This document shows positions 1 to 10,032 of a DNA stretch of 64,000 nucleotides, in pieces (within the stretch, counting starts at the first letter, position 1; the number at the start of each line of letters is the position of its first letter). This DNA comes from Neoroseomonas terrae. Lineage in GTDB: Bacteria; Pseudomonadota; Alphaproteobacteria; Acetobacterales; Acetobacteraceae. The stretch is from positions 1 to 64,000 of the forward strand of contig NZ_JAAEDI010000005.1 in assembly GCF_018129025.1 (NCBI RefSeq). Reading direction: 5' to 3'. The translations under genes were made by a program, and so were the position numbers. Under the pieces are notes generated by a model. It had not been told where the DNA came from and did no database searches. It worked only from the letters and a program-made list of their open reading frames with translations.

Positions 1-599
1 GGACGCGCCACAGGGCGCGGCGCCGCGGCTGCGGCAGCCGGCGCAGGCGGGGCCGTCTTGCGCGCCTCTTCCTCGACCTTGGCGCGCGCGGCGGCCTGGG
101 CGGCTTCGCGGGCCTCCTCCTCGGCGCGCAGCGCTGCCTCTTCGGCGGCCTTGCGATCTTCCTCCGCCTTGCGGGCGGCTTCCTCGGCGGCGGAACGCAC
201 CATCAGCGCCTGGCGCTCGCGCTCCTCACGCTGGCGCTGCGCCTCGGCGCGGCGGTTCTCCTCCAGCACGCGCTGGCGGACCGCAATCTCGGCCTGCGTC
301 AGCGGACGGCCGGGCGCAGCGGGGCGAGAGCCACCGCCGGACGGTCCGGACCCGCGCGACTGCTGCCCCTGGCCGCCCGACGGCGCCGAACCGCGCGCGC
401 CCGGCGCCGCGACGCCAGGCTTCGGCGGCGGCGCGGCGGCACGCTTCTTCACAACCTCGACCTGCACGGTCTTGCTGCGACCATGGCTAAAGGATTGCCG
501 CACGCTGCCGGCATCCACCGTCTTGCCGAGTTCAAGCCGTCCGCCGGGCCGAAGGCTCAGCCTGCTCTTGCCCGCGTCCTGCTCGTTCTGGTCGCTCAT
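1..599 (-). CDS. infB: Translation initiation factor IF-2, N-terminal part (cut by window edge)
   Basis: About 199 residues are visible from an ATG at 599; the GTPase core lies beyond the left edge. The protein opens MSDQNEQDAGKSRLSLRPGG and contains a K-T-V-Q-V-E-V-V-K-K-R stretch near residues 40-50, as alphaproteobacterial IF-2 N-terminal regions do. A Gly/Pro/Ala linker follows, then a long charged E/R/A-rich helix. IF-2 delivers initiator tRNA to the 30S subunit and promotes 70S joining. It is the last visible gene of rimP-nusA-ylxR-infB and starts 59 bases after ylxR ends. The identification rests on N-terminal composition plus operon position, because no G motif is in view. Confidence 0.9.
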   Translation of the reverse strand, partial: MSDQNEQDAGKSRLSLRPGGRLELGKTVDAGSVRQSFSHGRSKTVQVEVVKKRAAAPPPKPGVAAPGARGSAPSGGQGQQSRGSGPSGGGSRPAAPGRPLTQAEIAVRQRVLEENRRAEAQRQREERERQALMVRSAAEEAARKAEEDRKAAEEAALRAEEEAREAAQAAARAKVEEEARKTAPPAPAAAAAAPRPVAR

Positions 600-658
600 T
601 CGCCGATCCGAACCCGATCCTACAAATCATCCAAAGCCGCCACGAACGTTGCGGCCTT

Positions 659-1256
659 TTACTCCGGCGGAGCGCCGGCGATACCGGCCAGCCTCTCCGC
701 CTCGATCCGGATGGCTTCCGCCAACCGGCCCGGCGCCACCACGATATGCACGGCGTGGTCACGCCCGAAAACAATACCCAACTCCGCCGCCGACAGCGCC
801 GTAACGGCCGGGAGATCCCGCCCGCCGAAGCGCGCCCGCTCGGCCAGACTGCCGTCCGCGGCCTGAACCAGCAGTCCCGCGCGGCCGGCCTGAAGCCATT
901 CGCGCGCCGCCTGCCAGCCCGAAACGGCCTGTCCCGCCCGCCGGGCCAAGCCCAGAAGGTCGCGGACTCGACCGCGAAGACCGTCCTCGATCCGCGCGCG
1001 AAGGTCGGAGGGAAGTATCACCTGCCCACGCGCGGCCCGTATGAAGGCCCCGCGGCTCAGGGCGGTTTCTAGCACATCGCTTCGCGCGCTCAACCACATT
1101 CCCCGACCCGGCAGTTTTCCTGCGAGATCCGGAACGACTTCCCGCCCGGGGCCCAGCACGAAGCGGATCATCCGCTCCTTCGGCAGAACCTCGCGCGTTG
1201 CGATGCACCGGCGGAGGGGGCCCTTTTCGGGATCGTCCTCCACCGGGGCATCGACG

Positions 1257-1273
<17 letters not shown>
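659..1273 (-). CDS. ylxR: YlxR-family RNA-binding protein with C-terminal L7Ae-like domain
   Basis: 204 residues from a GTG start that overlaps the end of nusA by 17 bases. The N-terminal domain (about residues 20-95) has the YlxR signatures RRCIATRE, a following lysine/arginine surface and GRGMWL. The second half (about 105-200) resembles the ribosomal L7Ae/L30e fold, GLARRAGQAVSGW being typical. YlxR-type proteins bind RNA; the Gram-positive homologue RnpM modulates RNase P. Alphaproteobacterial forms with the extra L7Ae-like domain always sit between nusA and infB, as here. The exact role in this group is not established. A short acidic N-terminal extension precedes the conserved core, so a later start is possible but less likely. 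Confidence 0.9.
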
Positions 1274-2807
<1,534 letters not shown>

Positions 2808-2819
2808 GGAGCCTGTCTC

Positions 2820-3347
2820 CTAGTTTTCGGTACGGGGTGCCGCGGTGGCGGCGATCAACTCGTCGGTCAGCACAAGCTTCGCCTTGCGGATGTTGCTCCG
2901 CGGGAAGGCAATCTCCACGCCATCGTCGAGGCGCAGGCGCGCCACATCCGCGTCAGCGCCCAGAGCGATGCCGCGGAACCGCTTCCGGCCGTCCTGGGGG
3001 ATGGACAGTTCCAGCGTCGCGACGTGCCCGGCGAAGCGGTTCCAGTCCTTCGCCCGGGTCAGCGGCCGGTCGATGCCGGCGGATGAAACCTCGAGGTTCC
3101 ATTCGCTCTTGATCGGGTCCGCCACGTCGAGCACGGCGCCGACCGCGTGGCTGATCGCCTCGCAGTCTTCGACGGTGAAGACGGCGCCATCCGCCCGGTC
3201 GGCCATGACCTGCACCGTCGGCGTCTCCTTGCCGGACACTTGCACGCGCACGAGCTCATAGCCCAGATGGCCTAGCGTCGGCAGAATCGCCTCGGCAATG
3301 CGGGCCTCAAGCCCTTCGTGGTGCGGCAGGTCGTCGGTGTCGTTCAA
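2820..3347 (-). CDS. rimP: Ribosome maturation factor RimP
   Basis: 175 residues if translation starts at the TTG at 3347 (protein begins [17 protein letters not shown]), which gives the usual RimP length. The reading frame stays open further upstream, but that extension runs through a terminator hairpin and has no RimP similarity. Conserved parts seen are GYELVRVQV, a [14 protein letters not shown] segment, [11 protein letters not shown] and a C-terminal SH3-like domain with the R-G-I-A-L-G turn. RimP assists 30S subunit assembly. It is the first gene of the nusA-infB operon. No convincing ribosome-binding site precedes the TTG, so the start is the weakest part of this call. Confidence 0.9.
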   Translation of the reverse strand: MNDTDDLPHHEGLEARIAEAILPTLGHLGYELVRVQVSGKETPTVQVMADRADGAVFTVEDCEAISHAVGAVLDVADPIKSEWNLEVSSAGIDRPLTRAKDWNRFAGHVATLELSIPQDGRKRFRGIALGADADVARLRLDDGVEIAFPRSNIRKAKLVLTDELIAATAAPRTEN

Positions 3348-3352
3348 GCAAC

Positions 3353-3380
3353 AAAAAAGGCGGCCCCTTTCAAGGCCACC
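3353..3380 (-). terminator. Intrinsic terminator in the rimP leader (attenuator candidate)
   Basis: On the minus strand GGTGGCC (3380-3374) pairs with GGCCGCC (3365-3359) across an 8-base loop, and six T residues follow (3358-3353). The proposed rimP start at 3347 is only a few bases further on. The upstream neighbour is divergent, so no minus-strand gene exists for this to terminate except the rimP-nusA-infB transcript itself. It therefore looks like a leader terminator or attenuator. No T tract exists on the plus-strand side. Confidence 0.7.
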
Positions 3381-3435
3381 CCCCGTCGGTCCGGATGGAA
3401 TGTCTGGATGAGTTATGGCGCGTCGGTGAAGACTA

Positions 3436-3451
3436 TGCAAGCAGGCTTGCA
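3436..3451. promoter_or_regulatory. 16-bp palindrome in the rimP/yceI divergent spacer
   Basis: TGCAAGC-AG-GCTTGCA is a perfect inverted repeat. It is 46 bases upstream of the yceI start and about 90 bases upstream of rimP, a plausible operator position. No regulator is known for it. Confidence 0.35.
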
Positions 3452-3496
3452 GTTTGGGCGGGGAACGCAACATTCCCGGCCGAAAGGAGCCGGACG

Positions 3497-4114
3497 ATGC
3501 CGCACCCACCGCTGATCGGGCGCCGCATTCTGGCCGGCGGCGCCGCCGCCGCGGCGGCACAGGGCGGTTTCGCCGCCCTGTCGGCGCGGCCCGCCGTCGC
3601 CGCCCCGGCCCGCTATGTCTTCGATCAGGCGGGCGGCCGGCTGGAGTTTACCGCGCGGCATCTCGGCGTCCTGTCGTCCACCGGCCGGTTCGAGGATTTT
3701 ACCGCCGAGTTGCTGATCGAGCCGGATAGCCCCCTGACGACGACCGTGACCGTCACCGTGCGGACCGCGGCGATCGCCATTTCCTATCCGGGGGCCCTCG
3801 AACTGCTGCGCTCGCCGGAGTTCTTCGATGTGGAGCGCTACCCTGAGGCGCGTTTCGCTGGCGGGGCCACCGGGCAGGGCACGCTCGACCGCTTCAACCT
3901 CGCCGGCAATCTCACCATCCGCGGCATCACCCGCCCCTATGCGATGCAAGCCCGGCTGCTCGGCCGGCGGCGCGACGCGGCGCTCGGCGCCGACATCGCG
4001 GATTTCTCGGCCGAGGGCGACATGAGGCGATCGGAATTCGGCATGACGGCGGAAGCCTCGTCGATTTCCGACGTCATCCGCCTCTCCGTCCGTGTCCGCC
4101 TCCGCATCGCCTGA
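3497..4114 (+). CDS. YceI-family periplasmic protein
   Basis: 205 residues from the ATG at 3497, chosen because AAGGAG lies 7 bases upstream and the product then begins with a signal peptide. The N-terminus has a twin arginine (IGRRILAGG) followed by an alanine-rich hydrophobic stretch, so Tat export is possible. The mature part is a YceI lipocalin-like beta barrel: [19 protein letters not shown] near its start, [12 protein letters not shown] in the middle, [12 protein letters not shown] later. The family binds polyisoprenoid or similar amphiphiles in the periplasm. It overlaps the following cytochrome b561 gene, a common pairing, and the two probably work together at the membrane. Confidence 0.9.
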   Translation: MPHPPLIGRRILAGGAAAAAAQGGFAALSARPAVAAPARYVFDQAGGRLEFTARHLGVLSSTGRFEDFTAELLIEPDSPLTTTVTVTVRTAAIAISYPGALELLRSPEFFDVERYPEARFAGGATGQGTLDRFNLAGNLTIRGITRPYAMQARLLGRRRDAALGADIADFSAEGDMRRSEFGMTAEASSISDVIRLSVRVRLRIA

Positions 4115-4643
4115 CGGCTGGAGCCCGGCGCAGCGCCGCCTGCACTGGGCGGTGGCGGGGCTGGTGGTGCTGGCCTTCGGCATCGGCCTGGTGATGGTCG
4201 CGCTCCCGCTGTCGCAGCTGCTGGCGAAGATCCTGGCCTATCAGGCACATAAGACGGTCGGGCTGCTGGTGCCCCCGCTGGTGCTCTGGCGGCTGCTGCT
4301 GCGCGCGCGGCGGCCCCGTCCACCCGACGATGCGGGGATTCCGCCGTGGCAGCGCCGCGCCGCGGCGCTGGGCCATGGGGCGTTGTACCTGCTCCTGATG
4401 GTGGTTCCGATGCTCGGATACCTGTCCGCCAGCACGGCGCCTGGGCAGATCGAGACCACGCTGTTCCTGCTGATCCCCGTGCCGCACGTGCTGGGGCCGG
4501 ACGAGGCATCCTTCATGGTACTCCGGCGCGTTCACCAGGTGGCGGCCTGGGCCCTGGTGACGCTCGCCGCCGGCCATGCGGCGATGGCGCTGAACCATCA
4601 CAGGAGCGGCGGCCGGGTGCTGGGGCGGATGTGGCGGGGATAG
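4092..4643 (+). CDS. Cytochrome b561-type membrane protein
   Basis: 183 residues from a GTG inside the end of the YceI gene (23-base overlap, so translationally coupled). Four hydrophobic segments (about 18-40, 53-70, 90-108, 148-168) and histidines placed as expected for two b haems: RRLHW near the start, YQAHKTVG, and HQVAAWALVTLAAGHAAMA near the end. Such proteins move electrons between membrane quinone and a periplasmic or cytoplasmic partner. The YceI partner suggests a quinone-like ligand, but that is inference. It ends 9 bases before the convergent VWA gene. Confidence 0.88.
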   Translation: MSASASPDGWSPAQRRLHWAVAGLVVLAFGIGLVMVALPLSQLLAKILAYQAHKTVGLLVPPLVLWRLLLRARRPRPPDDAGIPPWQRRAAALGHGALYLLLMVVPMLGYLSASTAPGQIETTLFLLIPVPHVLGPDEASFMVLRRVHQVAAWALVTLAAGHAAMALNHHRSGGRVLGRMWRG

Positions 4644-4652
4644 GCCGCCGCG

Positions 4653-6047
4653 CTACTCCTGTGGCTGCAGCGTGGCCTCGGTGGTCCCCTCCGCGGCGAT
4701 GGTCACGACGGTCGAGGCCCGCCGCTCCTCCTGGTCAACCATCACGCGATAGCTCCCGGGCGCCAGCGGGATCTCGACGCGCTCGCCGGTCGGCCGATCG
4801 TCATAGATGGGGGTCGACGCCTCATCGGCGGTGGTGACGGCGACATGGGCGGTGTCCGAGCCGAAGCCCTCCCGGCGCAAGGCCAGCGCACCGAAACGGA
4901 TCGGCACGCGCAGCATCACCACCTCGCCCGCGGCGACATCCGCCTCCGCCGCACCCGTCGCATTGCCGATGCCGGCGACCATCCGATGCGTGCCGGCCGG
5001 TACCAGGAAGGATGGACCGGTCCCCTGCGCGTGGGCCGCGCGTGGCTGACCCTCCGGTGCGGCTGCGCCGGCATGCCACTCGAGCCGCACGCGACCGGTC
5101 ACGTCTTCATCCGAGGGCTCGCTGCGCACCTCGCCAACCAACCAGCCAGCATCGAGCACGATCTCCGCCCTGCCCGGCCTGCCCGCCTGGAGGGTGACCG
5201 GCACGGGACCGCGCGTGAACAGGCCCGCCTCGACGGTGACCGTGTAGTCGGCGGCAGGCAGGTCGAAGAAACGGCCGAAGGGATCGCCGCCGGTTGCCAC
5301 CACCTCCTCGCCACGGCGGACCACGATGGAGGCATCCCCCGTCATGGGGTCGCAGGATGGGCAAAGCCGCAGCGTGACGATGAGGCTCGGCTGCGGCACC
5401 GGTTCCGCTCGCGGGGCCGCATGGCGCGGCCCCGGCACGGGCGCCTCGGCGGCGCGGTCGAGGCCGGCGGCCAGCTCCGCGGCGTCGCGTGCCGTCATGG
5501 CCCGCCCGCCGGTTGCCTCCGCCATGCAGCGCAGTTGGGCAAGCGCCGCGGGGTCGGTCAGCGCGAAGGCCACCGTATGCACCACCAGCCGCACGCCGGA
5601 CCGCGCGATGTCCTGCGCCACGGCGCAGGGATCGGGATGGCAGGTCTCGATACCGTCGGTGACGAGAATGATGCTGCCGCCCGCCGCCCCGAGCGCGGCG
5701 GCGGCCTGGCGGACGGCCTCGGCCAGTGGTGTGCGGCCGCGCGGAACGATGCCCCGTGCCAGAGCCGCCATGCCGCCGGCATCGGCGGCGGGGGCACGCA
5801 GCAATTCCACATCCGCGCAATCCTGGGTGCGGCGGTGACCATAGGTCATGAGGCCGATCGGCCGTTCCGCTGGCCAGCGGACCATCAACGCCGCCACCGC
5901 CTCACGCGCCACATCGATCTTTGCCCGCCCGTCCAGCCGCCCCCACATCGACGCCGACCCATCCAGCACCAGCATGGCCTGCTGCGCCCGGGCGGCGCCG
6001 GCAAACGCCAGGAGAACGAAGGCAAGGAGGACGGCCTGGCGGCGCAT
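4653..6047 (-). CDS. Secreted von Willebrand factor type A domain protein
   Basis: 464 residues from the ATG at 6047; an ATG ten codons earlier would place a charged stretch before the signal peptide. A Sec signal (VLLAFVLLAFAGAARAQ) is followed directly by a VWA domain (about 20-200) with an intact metal-binding DGSASMW motif, TPLAEAVRQ and VTDGIETC. The C-terminal part is a series of beta-rich segments resembling carboxypeptidase-regulatory or Ig-like repeats (PAADYTVTVEAG, VPAGTHRMVAG, LAPGSYRVMVD). This is a periplasmic or surface adhesion/scaffold architecture with no catalytic domain. Cysteine pairs in the VWA domain suggest disulfides. The function is unknown. Confidence 0.85.
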   Translation of the reverse strand: MRRQAVLLAFVLLAFAGAARAQQAMLVLDGSASMWGRLDGRAKIDVAREAVAALMVRWPAERPIGLMTYGHRRTQDCADVELLRAPAADAGGMAALARGIVPRGRTPLAEAVRQAAAALGAAGGSIILVTDGIETCHPDPCAVAQDIARSGVRLVVHTVAFALTDPAALAQLRCMAEATGGRAMTARDAAELAAGLDRAAEAPVPGPRHAAPRAEPVPQPSLIVTLRLCPSCDPMTGDASIVVRRGEEVVATGGDPFGRFFDLPAADYTVTVEAGLFTRGPVPVTLQAGRPGRAEIVLDAGWLVGEVRSEPSDEDVTGRVRLEWHAGAAAPEGQPRAAHAQGTGPSFLVPAGTHRMVAGIGNATGAAEADVAAGEVVMLRVPIRFGALALRREGFGSDTAHVAVTTADEASTPIYDDRPTGERVEIPLAPGSYRVMVDQEERRASTVVTIAAEGTTEATLQPQE

Positions 6048-6176
6048 GGTTCGGCGTTCCCATCGTTTCGGCGGCATGTAACCGTCGATCGAACACCCGG
6101 CAATTCGGGCGCCGACATCCTGGAAGTTCCCCGTGGCCGATCGATTCTGCCATCCTGCCCGCGGAGAGGACAGCCC

Positions 6177-7061
6177 ATGCCGAATGCCGCCGCGATCCGC
6201 GCCTTTTTCGACGAACCGACCAACACCGTCAGCTACCTGCTATGGGATCCGGCGACCATGCACGGCGCGGTGATCGACCCGGTGCTCGATTGGGACAACC
6301 GGTCCGGCACCGCCGACGTCGCCTTTGCCGACCGCATCCTGGCCGCGGCCGCCGAGGCCGGCGTCACGATCGACCAGGTGCTGGAAACACACGCCCATGC
6401 CGACCACCTGACGGCCGCACCCTACATCAAGGCGAAGACAGGCGCGCCGATCGGCATCGGCGAGCATATCCGCGAGGTGCAGGCGATCTTCCGCCCGATG
6501 TTCCGCGCGGATGACGTGAAGCCCGCCGGTGGCGACTTCGACCACCTGTTCAAGGATGGCGAGCGCTTCGCCATCGGCTCGCTGGAGGTGGAGGTGATCC
6601 ACACGCCGGGCCATACCCCGGCCTGCGTATCCTATCGCATCGGCGACGACGTCTTCGTGGGCGACACGCTGTTCATGCACGACTACGGCACCGCGCGGGC
6701 GGATTTCCCGGGTGGCGATGCGCGGGTGCTGTTCCGGTCGATGAAGAAGCTGCTGGCGCTGCCGGCGGAGACGCGGCTGTGGATGTGCCACGACTACAAG
6801 GCACCGGGGCGCGACGCCTTCGCCTGGCAGTCGAGCGTGGCCGAGCAGCGCGCCCACAACCCCCATGTGAAGGACGGGGTGACGGAGGATGAGTTCGTCG
6901 CTTTCCGCACGAAGCGCGACGCCGGCCTGGCGGCGCCACTGCTGCTGCTGCCCTCGATCCAGGTGAACATCCGCGCAGGCCGCTTCCCGCCGGCCGAGAG
7001 CAACGGCGTGCGATATCTGCTGGTGCCGGTCACCCCGCGCAAGGCCGACGCGCTGGCCTAG
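6177..7061 (+). CDS. MBL-fold hydrolase of the persulfide dioxygenase (ETHE1/Blh) type
   Basis: 294 residues; the ATG at 6177 has GGAGAGGA just upstream. The metallo-beta-lactamase motif THAHADH lies at residues 71-77, with further ligands in HTPGHTPACVSY and GDTLF, then ADFPGGDARVLFRS and a final W-x-C-H-D-Y-K. This pattern is that of ETHE1-like proteins, which oxidise glutathione persulfide to sulfite with one mononuclear iron. The bacterial Blh branch usually neighbours BigR or TauE genes, but none is seen here. It stands alone between divergent VWA and MBOAT genes. Glyoxalase II is a less likely alternative because the substrate loops differ. Confidence 0.85.
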   Translation: MPNAAAIRAFFDEPTNTVSYLLWDPATMHGAVIDPVLDWDNRSGTADVAFADRILAAAAEAGVTIDQVLETHAHADHLTAAPYIKAKTGAPIGIGEHIREVQAIFRPMFRADDVKPAGGDFDHLFKDGERFAIGSLEVEVIHTPGHTPACVSYRIGDDVFVGDTLFMHDYGTARADFPGGDARVLFRSMKKLLALPAETRLWMCHDYKAPGRDAFAWQSSVAEQRAHNPHVKDGVTEDEFVAFRTKRDAGLAAPLLLLPSIQVNIRAGRFPPAESNGVRYLLVPVTPRKADALA

Positions 7062-7093
7062 GAGGGGCAGGGGCGCTGTGCTAGGCCCGCGCC

Positions 7094-8467
7094 GTGCTGT
7101 TCCAGAGCCAGATCTTCATCCTGCTGTTCCTGCCGGTGACGCTCGCGCTGTACTACGCGACGGCCGGCAGCCGGACGCTGCGGCAGATCGTCGCGGTGGT
7201 GGCCTCGCTCATTTTCTACGCCGCCTGGGATGTCCGCTTCGTGCCGCTGCTGGTCGGGCTGACGCTGCTGAACTGGGTGATCGGCTGGCTGCACGAGGCC
7301 GACCGGCCGCGCGACTGGCCGGTGATCGGCGTGGTGTTGAACCTCGCCGTGCTCGGCGTGTGCAAGTTCACCAACTTCTTCGCCGGCTCCTTCACCGCGC
7401 TGCTGGGCATGGAATACACGCCCTGGGACATCATCCTACCTCTGGGCATCAGCTTCTTCGTCTTCCAGAAGATCTCCTATCTCGTCGACCTTCGGCGGGG
7501 GCAGGCGCATGCCTATCCGCTGCTCGACTTCTTCATGTTCGTCACCTTCTTCCCCCAGCTCATCGCCGGGCCGATCGTCCGCCACAACGAGATCATCGCC
7601 CAGTTCGCCGCCGATCCGCGGCGGCCCGAGATGTGGGAGAACCTGTCTCGCGGCCTCGTGCTGTTCGTGATCGGGGCGGCGAAGAAGCTCGGCATCGCGG
7701 ACCACGTGTCCGAGGTCGCGGACCGGCTTTTCGCCGCGGCGGCATCCGGTCCGTCGTCACTCGCCGAAGGCTGGGCGGCGGCGGTGGCCTTCACGCTCCA
7801 GATCTATTTCGACTTCTCCGGCTATTCCGACATGGCGATCGGGCTTGCGCTCATGTTCGGGCTTCGGATGCCATTCAACTTCGATGCGCCGTATCGCGCG
7901 ACGTCGATCCGCGACTTCTGGCGGCGTTGGCACATGACGCTGTCGCGCTTCCTGCGCGACTACCTCTACATCCCGATGGGCGGCAACCGTGGCGGCGGCC
8001 TCGTCCAGGCGCGCAACGCCATCCTGACGATGCTGCTGGCCGGGCTGTGGCACGGTGCCAACTGGACCTATGTCGTCTGGGGCGGGCTGCACGGTGTCGC
8101 GCTGGCCATCAACGGCGCCTGGGCGCGGGCCGGGCTGCGCATGCCCGCGCTGCTGGGCTGGGCGCTGACGCTGCTGTTCGTCATGGCGGGCTGGGTGCTG
8201 TTCCGCGCACCGGACTTCGCCACGGCCTGGACGGTGCTGCGCGGCATGGCGGGGCTGGACGGCATCGGCCAAGTGAAGGTCGACCACGCCGCCGCCTTCG
8301 TCATCGGCGGCGCCGTCGCGCTGTTGGGCCCGATCAGCCAGCAGGTGGCGCTGCTGCGGCTGCGGCCTCTGCATTGGCTCGCCGTGCCGGTCGGCGTCGT
8401 GCTGCTGCTCCTTCTCCTGCAAGCCGGTTCCAGGACGCCCAGTGAGTTCATCTACTTCCAGTTCTGA
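7094..8467 (+). CDS. MBOAT-family O-acyltransferase (AlgI/DltB-like)
   Basis: 457 residues from a GTG at 7094. About ten membrane segments, opening with the AlgI-like LFQSQIFILLFLPVTLALYY, then GISFFVFQKISYLVD, FPQLIAGPIVRHNE, YSDMAIGLALMFG, and the catalytic region GLWHGANWTYVVWGGLHG near residues 314-331 with its histidine. These proteins transfer acyl groups across the cytoplasmic membrane to exported polysaccharides. The next gene overlaps by 26 bases and encodes an SGNH-like partner, so the two should form an acetylation complex. No polysaccharide synthesis genes are adjacent, so the acceptor is unknown. Confidence 0.92.
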   Translation: MLFQSQIFILLFLPVTLALYYATAGSRTLRQIVAVVASLIFYAAWDVRFVPLLVGLTLLNWVIGWLHEADRPRDWPVIGVVLNLAVLGVCKFTNFFAGSFTALLGMEYTPWDIILPLGISFFVFQKISYLVDLRRGQAHAYPLLDFFMFVTFFPQLIAGPIVRHNEIIAQFAADPRRPEMWENLSRGLVLFVIGAAKKLGIADHVSEVADRLFAAAASGPSSLAEGWAAAVAFTLQIYFDFSGYSDMAIGLALMFGLRMPFNFDAPYRATSIRDFWRRWHMTLSRFLRDYLYIPMGGNRGGGLVQARNAILTMLLAGLWHGANWTYVVWGGLHGVALAINGAWARAGLRMPALLGWALTLLFVMAGWVLFRAPDFATAWTVLRGMAGLDGIGQVKVDHAAAFVIGGAVALLGPISQQVALLRLRPLHWLAVPVGVVLLLLLLQAGSRTPSEFIYFQF

Positions 8468-9488
8468 CCCCGGCGTCTGGCGACGCTTCGTCACGCGCGC
8501 CGTCGCGACGACGATGATCGGCGTCGCGGCGGTCTATGCCTTCGTCGCGCTGGTCGACCCCTGGGGCGTGCTGCCGTTCCACATTCCCGCGGAACGCCCG
8601 CCTATCTCGACCAACGCGCGCTACGCCTTCGCGGGGCTGGCGCGGTCCGACCGCTTCGATGCGGCGATCTTCGGCACTTCGACCATGCGGATGCTGCGGC
8701 CGGCCGAGCTGAACCAGGCGTTCGACGCGCGCTTCGCCAATCTCGCGATGAACGCCGCGACAGCCTATGAGCAGTCGCGCCTGTTCGACGTATTCCTGCG
8801 CGCGCATCCGCGGCCGCGTGCGGTCGTCATCGGCCTGGACCACGTGTGGTGCGACGCGGGCCCCCTGCAGCGCTACACGCCACGCGCCTTCCCCGAGACG
8901 TTCTACGAGGCCAGCCCCTGGCCGGCCTATCGAGAGATGCTGTCCTTCTACGCGGTGCAGGAAGCCGTGCGGCAATTCGCCGTGATGACCGGGCTGATGC
9001 GGCCGCGCTACGGGCGCGACGGCTACACGCGCTTCCTGCCACCCGAGGACCGCTACGATGCCGCGCGCGCCGCGGCGAACCTGCCGCCGATCGCAGCGGG
9101 CGTCGATTGGACTGTGCCGACACCGCCCGTCGAGACCGATTTCCCACCCCTCGCCCTGTTGCAGCGCATGGTCGCGGAAACACCCGCCGAGGCGCGCACG
9201 ATCCTGGTGTTCATGCCGCTCTGGCTCGGTTCGCAGGGCGCGCCCGGCAGCGGCGGCGCAGCCCAGGCGGAGGACTGCAAGCGCCAGGTCGTCGCCATTG
9301 CGCAGGCGCGGGCCGGGACCGTCGTGCTGGATTTCTGGCGCCCCAGCCCGATCACGCGGGAACCAACGCATTACTGGGACCCGATGCATTATCGCGACGC
9401 TATCGCTGAGCGCATCGAAGCCGCGCTGCGTCAGGCGGCACGCACCACGCCGGCACAGACCGAGGACTACGCGGTACTGGCGCCCTGA
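8442..9488 (+). CDS. Membrane-anchored SGNH/AlgJ-like acetyltransferase partner of MBOAT
   Basis: 348 residues from a GTG within the end of the MBOAT gene. One N-terminal transmembrane segment (about 17-37) is followed by a periplasmic domain. FGTSTMRML (about residue 76) matches the nucleophile block of SGNH hydrolases, and HYWDPMHYRDAIAERI near residue 310 supplies the D-x-x-H dyad block; AVVIGLDHVW lies between. By analogy with AlgJ, PatB or DltD this protein would transfer the acyl group delivered by the MBOAT channel to a periplasmic sugar. The family call rests on these motifs and on gene coupling; overall it would often be annotated as hypothetical. Confidence 0.75.
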   Translation: MSSSTSSSDPGVWRRFVTRAVATTMIGVAAVYAFVALVDPWGVLPFHIPAERPPISTNARYAFAGLARSDRFDAAIFGTSTMRMLRPAELNQAFDARFANLAMNAATAYEQSRLFDVFLRAHPRPRAVVIGLDHVWCDAGPLQRYTPRAFPETFYEASPWPAYREMLSFYAVQEAVRQFAVMTGLMRPRYGRDGYTRFLPPEDRYDAARAAANLPPIAAGVDWTVPTPPVETDFPPLALLQRMVAETPAEARTILVFMPLWLGSQGAPGSGGAAQAEDCKRQVVAIAQARAGTVVLDFWRPSPITREPTHYWDPMHYRDAIAERIEAALRQAARTTPAQTEDYAVLAP

Positions 9489-9618
9489 CGCGACCCTCCA
9501 GCGGTACGCGCCAAGGTTCCCAAATCTCTACCATCAGCATTCCGAACCGGATGACCGGACGGGTTGCGCGCCCATGCGATTCAATCGACCGACGTCCTGA
9601 TCCCGCTGCTGCAGACAT

Positions 9619-9674
9619 TCAACCTTTCGGTTGACAATCACGCGGCACGCCCTGATACTCAACCTCATGGTTGA
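9619..9674. promoter_or_regulatory. Double operator of the arsR-type gene
   Basis: Two copies of the same palindrome, TCAACC-N4-GGTTGA, lie at 9619-9634 and 9659-9674, centre to centre 40 bp. The first overlaps the -35 element and the second covers the transcription start and the ATG at 9667. ArsR-family dimers bind short palindromes of this kind, so autorepression is the natural reading. Confidence 0.75.
9631..9659 (+). promoter_or_regulatory. Sigma-70-type promoter of the arsR-SRPBCC operon
   Basis: Perfect -35 TTGACA at 9631-9636, 17-base spacer, -10 GATACT at 9654-9659. Transcription should start about 9666-9667, at the A of the ATG, so the mRNA is probably leaderless. No ribosome-binding site precedes the ATG, which fits. 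Confidence 0.7.
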
Positions 9675-10032
9675 ATTATCGACACCGCGCCTGGACGCCA
9701 TCTTCCACGCCCTCGGCGACGCCACCCGCCGGCACATGCTGGCCGACCTCGCCGGCGGCGAGCGCAGCGTCGGCCAGCTCGCCGAGCCCTTCGCGATCTC
9801 CCTCGCCGCGGCTTCCAAGCACATCAGGACGCTGGAACAGGCCGGGCTGATCCGCCGCGAGGTGCGCGGCCGTACGCATCTCTGCCGGCTCGATCCCGGG
9901 CCGCTCGCCACCGCGCACGAATGGCTGAGCTTCTACGAGCGCTTCTGGACCGGTCGCCTGGACGTGCTCGAACGCCTCCTCCGCGAGGAGGATTCGCGCC
10001 GGAGCCCCACCCCCGAAGGAGACAAGACATGA
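9667..10032 (+). CDS. ArsR-family winged-helix repressor
   Basis: 121 residues from the ATG at 9667; an upstream in-frame TTG at 9631 lies inside the -35 box and cannot be the start. The protein has LDAIFHALGDATRRHMLADL, a recognition helix in FAISLAAASKHIRTLEQAG and the wing LIRREVRGRTHLCRL. No cysteine or histidine metal site like that of ArsR or SmtB is evident, so this belongs to the non-metal branch commonly coupled to SRPBCC/AHSA1 genes. The stop overlaps the next start (ATGA), so the two are co-translated. It is likely autoregulated through the double operator at 9619-9674. Confidence 0.92.
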   Translation: MVELSTPRLDAIFHALGDATRRHMLADLAGGERSVGQLAEPFAISLAAASKHIRTLEQAGLIRREVRGRTHLCRLDPGPLATAHEWLSFYERFWTGRLDVLERLLREEDSRRSPTPEGDKT

